64,000 nucleotides of DNA. It comes from a virus. The notes under the pieces were generated by a model. That model worked only from the letters and a program-made list of their open reading frames with translations. It made no database searches and was not told the origin of the DNA. Each line of letters opens with the position of its first letter. Positions within the stretch are counted from its first letter, which is position 1. Both the position numbers and the translations under genes were made by a program. Positions 8,597 to 15,247 of the stretch are shown here, one piece after another. Location of the stretch: the IMG/VR virus record IMGVR_UViG_3300050821_002136, positions 1 through 64,000 of that record. The stretch is one strand, 5' to 3'.

Positions 8597-9097
8597 TTAC
8601 CCGAGATGCGGAACTTTGAATCCATCATTGCCAAACAAGTCGTCACCGCTCAATTGCTCAGCGTTGGCTGGCTTGCTGTCGTTTTCGGTGTGTTGTTCTC
8701 CAGATAGCTGCGCTGCAGCTTTGTGGGCGTCCGGCGCACTCCCAAAATCCCCTTTGTGCATATGTCCGTCAGCATGGCGACTCACAACGTGATGATTACC
8801 ACCCTTGTGGTCGTGATGGATAGTGACGGAATTTGCTGGGCCGTGCTCGGCCGCTACTGCTCCCGCGTCTACGCCTTCGGGCTCAGCCTTGGTGTCTGCT
8901 GTGTTCTCTACTTCGTGTCCTGGGTATGCTGAGGTTTTCTTGGCCATGCCCGATTCTGCTGTTCTGGGCTCTTCCTTAGGTTCCATAGGCTTATTGGGCT
9001 CATTGGTATCCATAGTGCGATTCTCGGGGGACATAGAGTCCTTCTTTTTGCCGACAAAACTACTACCAAATTTCTTACCAGATTTCGTTGTGTACAT
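8597..9097 (-). CDS. His-rich tandem paralogue B
   Basis: At 166 residues it shares with its neighbour the N-terminal KFGS-F-GK motif and the central HGPANSVTIHHDHKGGNHHV module, then HADGHMH and GSAPDAHKAAAQLS. The gene pair is a clear tandem duplication with divergence in the linkers. No enzymatic motif is visible. An AGGAG site precedes the ATG. Confidence 0.65.
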   Translation of the reverse strand: MYTTKSGKKFGSSFVGKKKDSMSPENRTMDTNEPNKPMEPKEEPRTAESGMAKKTSAYPGHEVENTADTKAEPEGVDAGAVAAEHGPANSVTIHHDHKGGNHHVVSRHADGHMHKGDFGSAPDAHKAAAQLSGEQHTENDSKPANAEQLSGDDLFGNDGFKVPHLG

Positions 9098-9126
9098 TTA
9101 TTTCTCCTGTCGGCATTGCCGAGATA

Positions 9127-9336
9127 TTACAGAATGTCTTTGATGCGTTTTAGAACTGCGTCTTTGGTCTTTTCCACGTAATCCTTGGATTCTCCATAAG
9201 AAGGAGGAATCCATCCTGCTCGTTGCCCCAGGGTTTGTTCTCCAGATTCATACTGACAGGAGATTTTATATCCGTTCTCAACCACGCAGATGGACACATG
9301 GCACACTTCCATCTTCTTTTCTTTGGCGTCTGCCAT
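9127..9336 (-). CDS. Hypothetical 69-residue protein
   Basis: It starts MADAKEKKMEVCHVSICVVE and combines a small beta portion with a C-terminal amphipathic helix ending KRIKDIL. It lies between the His-rich pair and a coiled-coil gene. The family is not recognised. Confidence 0.55.
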   Translation of the reverse strand: MADAKEKKMEVCHVSICVVENGYKISCQYESGEQTLGQRAGWIPPSYGESKDYVEKTKDAVLKRIKDIL

Positions 9337-9339
9337 ACG

Positions 9340-9741
9340 TTATCCTTTTGCGGCAGCAGCCGCCTTCTCTTCTTCTATTTCTTTTCTCATCTGCTCTTCG
9401 TGTTGGTCCTGGACTACCTGCCACCTAGATTTAGGGGCAGGGATCTCTGCGTAGGAGAAAAGGGGCTTGGTAGGTTTTTGGTAAGCAACAACCTCAGCTC
9501 CTGCTCGGGACGAGTGTGGCATGATTGTCATTTCGTACATGGTAACTTTGGACATGAGCAATTGCTTCTCTTCCCGTAGAGTTGCGACGAGGAGTGCTTG
9601 ATCTTGCAGCCGTTGTTCAAAGTCATTCCTGAGGTTTACCAGATCCAGTTCCAGGCGTTCTACGAGACGCGAGCCAAATAGATCCCGGAAGAATTGTCGT
9701 ACACCAGCTCCCCACGTTATAGTCCAGCTTTGCCCATCCAT
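9340..9741 (-). CDS. Coiled-coil protein overlapping the terminase end
   Basis: The 133-residue product has a heptad-rich segment (about residues 28-70) and a Lys/Glu/Ala-rich C-terminal helix. Its ATG at 9741 follows an AGGAG site and overlaps the last 25 bases of the terminase gene in another frame, so the two are probably translationally coupled. The function is unknown. Confidence 0.6.
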   Translation of the reverse strand: MDGQSWTITWGAGVRQFFRDLFGSRLVERLELDLVNLRNDFEQRLQDQALLVATLREEKQLLMSKVTMYEMTIMPHSSRAGAEVVAYQKPTKPLFSYAEIPAPKSRWQVVQDQHEEQMRKEIEEEKAAAAAKG

Positions 9742-11384
9742 ACTGGTTGCTCCTTCTGCACAAATGGTGCGCCTTCGTTTACCTTGTCATGCGCCATTTT
9801 CAGCCTATAAAAATGGGCTGCTATTGGGTCCAAAGTTTTGGCGTGTTCCTCTATGGTAATGTCTTGGGGCTTATTCTTGCCTCTAAGCATTCCGTACAGA
9901 CCATACCTAAACGAATCATAACAATCGTCTCCCTTAGTACTCACCTTGAGAACGTCATCCATGTTGTCTGGATCACGCATGAGGGAAGGTATGGATTGGA
10001 TTATGTCTTTGCAGTTGTCTAGTATTACCAAATCTCCATTTTTAAAGAGATTGTACATTAAAGACGCACCGCCAACACGATCCATGGCTGCACGGGAGAC
10101 TGGGGGAAGTCCTAGGGCTCTTAATTCCTTGGAGTATTCATCTGCGGGCGTATGTGCTGTAACCTGTTTTGAGAATTTCTCATGTGAGAAGAATATCGCC
10201 TTAGGTATAGCTTCTTGTCCATTGGGCAGTTTGCACATGCTCTTAAATATGGTCGCCCATTCTTTGTGGGTTTTCCCACCCTGAGACACAGATTCCTTAA
10301 AGCATACTGTCTTTAGCTTGTAATTTGTACCAAGGGTTCTAACCAAGGCTTTAGTAAACAGATAAGCCGCATTGTGGTGGCCTCCCATCGCCCAGTCCTG
10401 ACTACCCCAAACAGGTTGCCAAGGTTGCCATATGATGGCTTCTGGATCTTCACGAAGATCTATGACATGCTCATACTCATCAAAGCACTCGAAGTATTGT
10501 CCCTCGACAACTCCATCTAATCCTAAAAGCTTCTTGTCACGCTGAGCTTTAGGGAGACTGTTCATCCTAGCAATGAAGCCAGGGTCCCTCTTTAGGAATT
10601 CTGGGTTATCCATTGCTGTAGAACGCTGGTAGGCATATAGGCGTGGGTCATATACGTTAACCCACTCTCCAGATTCTTTGTTCCACCAAGTACCGTTCGT
10701 ATCATCTCTACGACTTCCCTCAGGCCTCTCGAAAGGTTCCTTCTGAACGAACACCGTACGGTAGTACTCATAGTACGGACCAAGAGGGTTTGTGCAGCCA
10801 ACTATAACGGGTATTGGGAGATGCCCATGCTTGTTGGGCTTGCATGCTGCGTTGACGATGTTTCGGGAATACAGCATTCCCCATGCGTCCGAAGAAAACT
10901 GACCACACTCATCTACGAGGATGAAAGAGTAAGCAGAACCTAAATACTGTTCCACGTCTCTCATTTTCAAATTTTGGCAGTGACCAAAGACTACACGGGA
11001 ACCATTCACCATTGTAGCTACGTGCTTCGTCTGGTCGTAGTTATAAAGTTCAGGAGGAGTAAAGGTAATGAAGTCCTTTATGGCTCCAGCCTCCAACTCC
11101 TTAAAGGTACGTCTAAGCACAAGTATGTCGCAATTGTCATACGCCAAAGAATAATTCATTACAGCGTACATCAACCATCCTGTGGTCTTACCACTACGAA
11201 AGCCTCCAACGCTCAAGCATTGCGGAGCAATCGGCATTATATAAGGGATGCCGTCTCGTGTACGCACTTGCAGCAATTCAGTCTGTTTCGGCTGCAGTGT
11301 GAATATCTTCGAAAAATTAAGGGTGCCGTCTGCATTCAAATAGGGTGGGCGTTCCTTGACTTCCACAACCTTTTTACGAGGCAT
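9717..11384 (-). CDS. terL: Terminase large subunit
   Basis: This 555-residue DNA-packaging motor shows a Walker A motif as GGFRSGKTTG (residues 60-69), Walker B with catalytic Glu as FILVDECGQ (154-162), and a C-terminal RNase H-like nuclease with an Asp in GSQDWAMGG near residue 338. The ATPase drives DNA into the procapsid through the portal, and the nuclease cuts concatemers. Length and motif order are normal for the family. The preceding gene is a small-subunit candidate. Confidence 0.93.
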   Translation of the reverse strand: MPRKKVVEVKERPPYLNADGTLNFSKIFTLQPKQTELLQVRTRDGIPYIMPIAPQCLSVGGFRSGKTTGWLMYAVMNYSLAYDNCDILVLRRTFKELEAGAIKDFITFTPPELYNYDQTKHVATMVNGSRVVFGHCQNLKMRDVEQYLGSAYSFILVDECGQFSSDAWGMLYSRNIVNAACKPNKHGHLPIPVIVGCTNPLGPYYEYYRTVFVQKEPFERPEGSRRDDTNGTWWNKESGEWVNVYDPRLYAYQRSTAMDNPEFLKRDPGFIARMNSLPKAQRDKKLLGLDGVVEGQYFECFDEYEHVIDLREDPEAIIWQPWQPVWGSQDWAMGGHHNAAYLFTKALVRTLGTNYKLKTVCFKESVSQGGKTHKEWATIFKSMCKLPNGQEAIPKAIFFSHEKFSKQVTAHTPADEYSKELRALGLPPVSRAAMDRVGGASLMYNLFKNGDLVILDNCKDIIQSIPSLMRDPDNMDDVLKVSTKGDDCYDSFRYGLYGMLRGKNKPQDITIEEHAKTLDPIAAHFYRLKMAHDKVNEGAPFVQKEQPVWMGKAGL

Positions 11385-11396
11385 AACTGAGTCCTT

Positions 11397-11999
11397 CTAA
11401 ATCTTGTCTTTGTCGTCTGTAAATTCGCCTTCGATAAAACTAGGCAACAACTTCTCCCTAGGTTTGTCCTCGGTCACTTCCCTATTTAACATCTCAGGAG
11501 GAGGTGTGATAACCACGATCTTCACTCCGTGCAGTTTCTGTGCTTCCAGGTCTTCTTCACTGGTTGCGTATTTGCCGTCTGCTCGAAGCATGATCTCTTT
11601 GAAGGCCTGAGTAGATGCCATCATAATCTTGGGGTCTGTTACCATAACCGGCTTCCCCTCTATCATTAAAGGGTTTCCAAATTTATCTAACACTGGTTGT
11701 GAAGCATCCATCATGGCATTCTTGATCTGATTGTCCAAGATCAACTGAAAGCGAGATTTACCTCCACGTTTAAACTTTCCATCTGGACCGGCAATGCCTG
11801 CATCCAACAAATTCCTAAGCACGTCCCGTCTTGCTTTGGACGTGGCTGCGGTTTTATTTTGCTTTACGTACTTTCCACCCGCGCCCCTAATCTGCACTAC
11901 TGGGGTGCCTGATCTGGGATGCAATACAATCTCTGTGGTGGTCTCAGGCTTAGCCGGAGGTGTCTCCGGCTGTCCTGGTTTCTTCTCTGAGTCTTCCAT
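11397..11999 (-). CDS. Candidate terminase small subunit
   Basis: The 200-residue protein lies directly upstream in transcription of the large terminase gene, 12 bases away. It has a disordered Pro/Glu-rich N-terminus, a basic helical middle (about 45-110: TSKARRDVLRNLLDAGI and later) that could bind DNA, and an acidic tail. This fits a small terminase subunit, but no helix-turn-helix can be proven by eye. Confidence 0.45.
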   Translation of the reverse strand: MEDSEKKPGQPETPPAKPETTTEIVLHPRSGTPVVQIRGAGGKYVKQNKTAATSKARRDVLRNLLDAGIAGPDGKFKRGGKSRFQLILDNQIKNAMMDASQPVLDKFGNPLMIEGKPVMVTDPKIMMASTQAFKEIMLRADGKYATSEEDLEAQKLHGVKIVVITPPPEMLNREVTEDKPREKLLPSFIEGEFTDDKDKI

Positions 12000-12004
12000 T
12001 TTGC

Positions 12005-12292
12005 CTACTTGCGTTTGAATGTGAGTGAAACATTATCGAACACCCACTCTGCTGGGGACACTGCGTACTTCTTGACGAGATTTTCTACGGTATCCGTAAA
12101 TCTCTTCTGAGCATTCTGAGTGATTTGGCTCAGGCGATTGATTTCGATCTGTGCTTTGAGATATTCGTTCTCTATCTCACGAATAACGAGCTTCTCTTCA
12201 GCTCCTAGTTCCTGAGTGGCCTTGACAACTTCCGCCTTGACTTCCTCGGCAACCTCCACAACTTCCTGCTTTACTGCGGTTTCTGCATTCAT
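12005..12292 (-). CDS. Helical coiled-coil protein, 95 residues
   Basis: The N-terminal two thirds are an acidic, Val/Glu/Lys heptad-like helix, and the C-terminus ends FDNVSLTFKRK. An AGGAGAACTCAG site precedes the ATG. It lies in the terminase operon. The function is unknown. Confidence 0.6.
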   Translation of the reverse strand: MNAETAVKQEVVEVAEEVKAEVVKATQELGAEEKLVIREIENEYLKAQIEINRLSQITQNAQKRFTDTVENLVKKYAVSPAEWVFDNVSLTFKRK

Positions 12293-12309
12293 CTGAGTTC
12301 TCCTGAGTT

Positions 12310-12675
12310 TTAAAATATGGTTAGGCCCTTTCTCAAGGCCCCTTTCTTAAAGATCCCACGATCACCTATGTACTGTCTCCAGTATTCAAATGCTGGTCCG
12401 TGATCGTCCTTCATTTTTGTTGCTATATGACACATCTCGTGTGCCAAAGTCAAAAGAGTAATGGATGGTGCGCTGCATTTTGATTCGCTGAGAACTATGA
12501 CCCATTCATGGTAGCCATCATCACAGGAATTCATGTACCCGAAGAATTTTTCTTCGTATTTCTCAATTTCGGCCTCATTAGCCCAGCGTACGCATACATT
12601 GTTGGTAAGTTTCTTGTCAAAGAACTTTTTGTTGATTACTCTGTACCACCTCTTGAGCGTTGGGTCCGACTTCAT
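12310..12675 (-). CDS. SprT-like zinc metallopeptidase
   Basis: The zinc-binding motif HEMCH lies at residues 79-83 (H79, E80 general base, H83) and a third ligand is probably H92 in DHGPAF. This is the pattern of SprT/Spartan-family proteins. Spartan relatives cleave DNA-protein crosslinks; phage members are short, as here (121 residues), and their substrate is unknown. A leftward terminator lies just upstream, so the gene probably has its own start of transcription or relies on read-through. Confidence 0.8.
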   Translation of the reverse strand: MKSDPTLKRWYRVINKKFFDKKLTNNVCVRWANEAEIEKYEEKFFGYMNSCDDGYHEWVIVLSESKCSAPSITLLTLAHEMCHIATKMKDDHGPAFEYWRQYIGDRGIFKKGALRKGLTIF

Positions 12676-12710
12676 CTGAGTTCTCCAAGCACAAGGTTAT
12701 TTTGGTCAAC

Positions 12711-12740
12711 AAAAAAGGCCCAGTCCGAAGACTGAGCCTT
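12711..12740 (-). terminator. Rho-independent terminator with UUCG loop
   Basis: On the minus strand AAGGCTCAGTC pairs with GACTGGGCCTT around a TTCG tetraloop, with one mismatch, and six Ts follow. It would end leftward transcripts coming from the tRNA region before the SprT-like and terminase genes. Confidence 0.85.
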
Positions 12741-12781
12741 TGTATTAACTCCTGGGTATTAACTTATGAAAAGTATGAAGC

Positions 12782-13093
12782 CTATTTCAGAAGCGCTTTC
12801 CATGCGCGAGCACCACGAATGTGCTTAATCACCAGCACGCCTAGTCCTGACAGGGTGCCGTATGCGCCTGGAACAGATCCTAGCAAGAACAGTGTCAAGG
12901 GTACTGCCGCAACTACTCCGGTTATCAATGCGTCACGGAGATAAAGAGCGAGTGCTGAGGGTTTTGGTCCGACAAGCCACGCGAACCCTTCCTGCGCGAC
13001 ACCTTTCTTCAATCCCTGTTCTGTCAACGTCACATCATAGATGTCCGCAGCAACCGCTGCCGCTAAACCGATCCCAAACAGTGTAAGAAACAT
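12782..13093 (-). CDS. Small integral membrane protein
   Basis: This 103-residue protein has an N-terminal hydrophobic segment (residues 1-17) and a second at about 55-75 (ITGVVAAVPLTLFLLGSV), followed by a basic tail. Two or three membrane spans are likely. A holin-like or membrane-remodelling role is possible but not shown. A terminator follows the gene. Confidence 0.6.
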   Translation of the reverse strand: MFLTLFGIGLAAAVAADIYDVTLTEQGLKKGVAQEGFAWLVGPKPSALALYLRDALITGVVAAVPLTLFLLGSVPGAYGTLSGLGVLVIKHIRGARAWKALLK

Positions 13094-13102
13094 GTTTCCT
13101 CC

Positions 13103-13312
13103 TTAAATTGATGTGGTACCGATAGCTTGACCAACGCTTCCGCCAGTCGTCGTGTATGGGTATCCTCCCCATGGCGTTGTTGTTGGATAGATGTACGGCT
13201 GAGGAACGAAAGGAACAAAATGTGGTTGAACGTATGGAGGATTACTGCGCCCACAGTGTGGGCAGTGTCCACAGTTGGGACAAGTGCCGTAGGGAGGATT
13301 TGGTATGTACAT
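13103..13312 (-). CDS. Pro/Tyr-rich protein with a zinc knuckle
   Basis: It starts MYIPNPPYGTCPNCGHCPHCGR, giving two overlapping CxxC pairs that could bind one zinc ion. The rest is Pro, Tyr and Thr rich and probably disordered. A TTAGGAG site precedes the ATG. The family is not recognised. The 100 bases between its start and tRNA-Asn hold a GTCAC/GTGAC hairpin nested in GTCAGT/ACTGAC. Confidence 0.55.
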   Translation of the reverse strand: MYIPNPPYGTCPNCGHCPHCGRSNPPYVQPHFVPFVPQPYIYPTTTPWGGYPYTTTGGSVGQAIGTTSI

Positions 13313-13413
13313 TTTCTGCGCTCCTAAAATTATTGCCTCAGCCCCTCACGGGCCGCTTGGGCGTCGGGTCAGTTGTCACACGAAGTGACCAACGCACTGA
13401 CGGGCGAACTTGG

Positions 13414-13486
<73 letters not shown>

Positions 13487-13494
13487 AAAATTGG

Positions 13495-13565
13495 TGGACC
13501 GTGAGAGAGTTGAACTCTCGTTTGAAGCTTGCAAAGCTACTGTCCTCCCACTAGACGAACAGCCC
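13495..13565 (-). tRNA. tRNA-Ala (TGC)
   Basis: The acceptor is GGGCTGT/ACGGTCC and includes the G3-U70 pair that specifies alanine. The anticodon loop is TTTGCAA and the T stem GAGAG/CTCTC. CCA is encoded at 13492-13494. The variable loop is short (4 bases) and the anticodon stem has one T-T mismatch. Confidence 0.9.
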
Positions 13566-13787
13566 ACATAAACTTGGATATTTCATTTCTTCGAAGAGGG
13601 AATGAAAATGCCTAAAGACCCTATTGTCGCCACATTCAGCTCTACGTATGGAGCAGGCACGCGACCGGCCTTTAGACGGCGTCGAATTCCGTAGCCTCAC
13701 CATCACCTCGGACGAGGGGTGAGTCTTTACTCGGCACGGGCTTATCAAGCCCTCACGGTCGCGTAGCGCCCATGGCCGAATCTTTGG
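13566..13787 (-). other. Structured spacer between tRNA-Ala and tRNA-Thr
   Basis: These 222 bases contain no convincing gene. On the minus strand several hairpins can form: GGGC/GCCC around TTGATAA, CCTC/GAGG, ACGG/CCGT, GCTC/GAGC, and TTTCATT/AATGAAA. ACGCGACC can also pair at a distance with GGTCGCGT. None of the arrangements gives a full tRNA. It may belong to the same structured RNA as 13,864-14,283, or be decayed tRNA genes. Confidence 0.4.
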
Positions 13788-13860
13788 AGCCCCTGGATGG
13801 GATTTAACCACCGGCCTCAACCGTACAAAGGGTGCGCTCTGTCTACTGAGCTACAAGGGC
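13788..13860 (-). tRNA. tRNA-Thr (TGT)
   Basis: The acceptor GCCCTTG/CAGGGGC, D stem GCTC/GAGC, anticodon loop TTTGTAC and T stem GGTGG/CCATC form. The discriminator is T, as expected for bacterial or phage Thr variants. CCA is encoded at 13785-13787. Confidence 0.92.
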
Positions 13861-13863
13861 ATG

Positions 13864-13897
13864 AAAAAAAGGTGGAGACTTTTGTATCGTGGTCTCC
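13864..13897 (-). terminator. Terminator closing the structured RNA
   Basis: On the minus strand GGAGAC (13897-13892) pairs with GTCTCC (13879-13874), followed by ACC and seven Ts. It lies just upstream of tRNA-Thr, so the tRNAs may be transcribed by read-through or by processing of a longer RNA. Confidence 0.7.
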
Positions 13898-14283
13898 GGC
13901 ACGTCGTTCGTGATATCAGGCTCTGTGGCTACTGACTCAACAGAACAAATTTTATAATGCGCCTACCTGAAATGCTTTGGCCAAACATTCAGATCCCTCG
14001 GCCAGCCAAATTATCGGCCCCTGGGAACCCTGAGGTTTAATCTCAGCGCATTAATACGCTGGGCATGCAGGATGGTTGTCACTGCACTTCTCGAAAAGAA
14101 TCAGGCCCAAACTAATTAAGCGCTGCATTCCGTAGTTGCAAAACTTGCGGAGGTTTTCCAGCGAGAAGGTTAAAGGCTTTGCAAGTCCTTCCTTCCCTAC
14201 CAGAGCGCTTAAACTTGGTGCTCTCCCGGGGCTCTACTCGGAAACTGCGAAAGGAGATACGCAGGAGGAGCCCCGGTGCGATT
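13864..14283 (-). ncRNA. Candidate large structured non-coding RNA
   Basis: About 420 bases without a credible gene form many helices on the minus strand. A 9-bp stem joins 14268-14276 to 14226-14234 and encloses CTGCG/CGCAG. TTAAGCGCT near 14,205 pairs with AGCGCTTAA near 14,115. A 7-bp hairpin with a TTAA loop lies at about 14,045-14,062 (CAGCGTA/TGCGCTG), and a terminator ends the stretch. It lies next to tRNA genes, as the large phage RNAs GOLLD and ROOL often do, but I cannot match it to either family from memory. Confidence 0.5.
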
Positions 14284-14619
14284 CTACATCTTGTTGATAA
14301 ACTCTATAAGTTCTGGTGCAGGAGAAAACCATTCCCCGTGTTGCCTGAGGTGCGCAAAGCGCTTGTGATATGTCTTTTCAACATTCCCTGACAGAGTCTT
14401 GGCAATATGTAACACATCGGGGCTTCCTACTTGCAGAGTGGCAAGGCGTTCGTTTAGGTTTTCTGTTTTCCCAATCTTTATAAGGCCAGTTGTTCTTCCT
14501 TGAATAAAGTAGGTGATTAAAATGCCTATCCTTTTAAAGCTACGACGTGCTTTGTCTCTTGCTCTCTTCTTGTCCTCTTCTGCTCTCCATTGCTTTTCTG
14601 TTCTAGGTGTAATGTTCAT
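14284..14619 (-). CDS. T5orf172/MUG113-type GIY-YIG domain protein
   Basis: The start at 14619 (MNITPRTEKQWRAEED) is chosen because GGAGGG precedes it; an upstream in-frame start at 14667 lacks support. Residues 35-105 have the short GIY-YIG variant seen in T5orf172 and MUG113 domains: YFIQGRTTGLIKIGKT, then NERLATLQVGSPDVL and EKTYHKRFAHLRQHGEWF. The N-terminus is basic and helical. The family includes presumed DNA nucleases of unclear role. It is the first gene of the leftward arm. Confidence 0.8.
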   Translation of the reverse strand: MNITPRTEKQWRAEEDKKRARDKARRSFKRIGILITYFIQGRTTGLIKIGKTENLNERLATLQVGSPDVLHIAKTLSGNVEKTYHKRFAHLRQHGEWFSPAPELIEFINKM

Positions 14620-14685
14620 TATTCCCTCCTCATAAGGGGTGGGCAGAGGTATGAGGCCTCCACCCACGTAAATCGGTATAAGATA

Positions 14686-14714
14686 ATTCTACCATGTCAT
14701 TTTTACTCTGTCAA
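14686..14714 (-). promoter_or_regulatory. Leftward sigma-70 promoter
   Basis: TTGACA (14714-14709), a 17-bp spacer and TAGAAT (14691-14686) on the minus strand give a near-consensus promoter. It would drive the T5orf172-like gene, the structured RNA and the tRNAs. Confidence 0.85.
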
Positions 14715-14748
14715 GTATCCAAGTAGTAAACAGTGTAAAAACTTCCTA

Positions 14749-14777
14749 TTGACTTCCGGCCGAAAAGGGTTTATGAT
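14749..14777 (+). promoter_or_regulatory. Rightward sigma-70 promoter
   Basis: TTGACT (14749-14754), a 17-bp spacer and TATGAT (14772-14777) precede the replication operon. It lies back to back with the leftward promoter, 34 bp between the two -35 boxes. The 210-base leader to the first gene holds no ORF that I can support. Confidence 0.8.
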
Positions 14778-14927
14778 AAACCTATTGGGTGGGCTGGGGA
14801 TATAGTATAGGGAGTAGAACACCTATGTAATCAAAGACTTAGAAGTAGAACCAAGAAAACAAAGGAGTTATGATAACCTAAGAAACCAAAGGACTTACAG
14901 GTTGACCTTAGGGGCTCAACGAGTTAC

Positions 14928-14956
14928 AGACATCAATACACTAACTCCTCTATAAT
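14928..14956 (+). promoter_or_regulatory. Possible second rightward promoter
   Basis: A perfect TATAAT lies at 14951-14956, 34 bases before the first early gene. The -35 region (AGACAT or nearby) is poor, so it is only a weak candidate or needs an activator. Confidence 0.3.
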
Positions 14957-14989
14957 CAACAACAAGAAAGCTGAGGTCAACCAGGGGTC

Positions 14990-15205
14990 ATGAAGAGAAC
15001 GCCCGATGAAGTGAGTAAAGCACGCCAAGCCGCTGGCCAGGAGATTAAGATTTGGAGAGCAGAGATCCGAGGAGCCAGCCTAGGTCTACAGCTAACGGCA
15101 GAATCAGAGGCCAAGATTGCTCTCTGCAAAGGCCAGATCAAAGCTTGTCAGAAAAAAATCGCAGAAACCTTCAGCAAAGGTAGGAAGCAATTTTGGGCAC
15201 ACTAG
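14990..15205 (+). CDS. Hypothetical 71-residue early protein
   Basis: It is a basic, helical protein starting MKRTPDEVSKARQAAGQEIK with an AGGGG ribosome site. It is the first gene after the rightward early promoter and precedes DNA polymerase. A run of seven G and one of six C between it and the polymerase form a strong hairpin (about 15,210-15,229). The family is not recognised. Confidence 0.6.
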   Translation: MKRTPDEVSKARQAAGQEIKIWRAEIRGASLGLQLTAESEAKIALCKGQIKACQKKIAETFSKGRKQFWAH

Positions 15206-15247
15206 GGATGTGGGGGGGGAAGTTCCCCCCAGATACAGAAAGGACCC

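Noticed and set aside
13602-13694. 31-codon rightward ORF in the tRNA cluster
   Set aside because: It has a fair ribosome site but runs against transcription, between tRNA genes, and is covered by strong RNA hairpins.
13640-13700. Possible amber-suppressor tRNA (loop GTCTAAA)
   Set aside because: The anticodon-like stem has only three good pairs and neither a T arm nor an acceptor stem can be built around it on the minus strand.
13725-13760. Possible tRNA-Ile (GGGC-TTGATAA-GCCC)
   Set aside because: The hairpin is perfect, but no D stem, T arm or acceptor fits at the required distances. It is better read as part of a larger structured RNA.
15202-15247. Terminator before DNA polymerase
   Set aside because: The G-run/C-run hairpin is strong but no T-run follows on either strand, and the polymerase gene must be reached by the early transcript.
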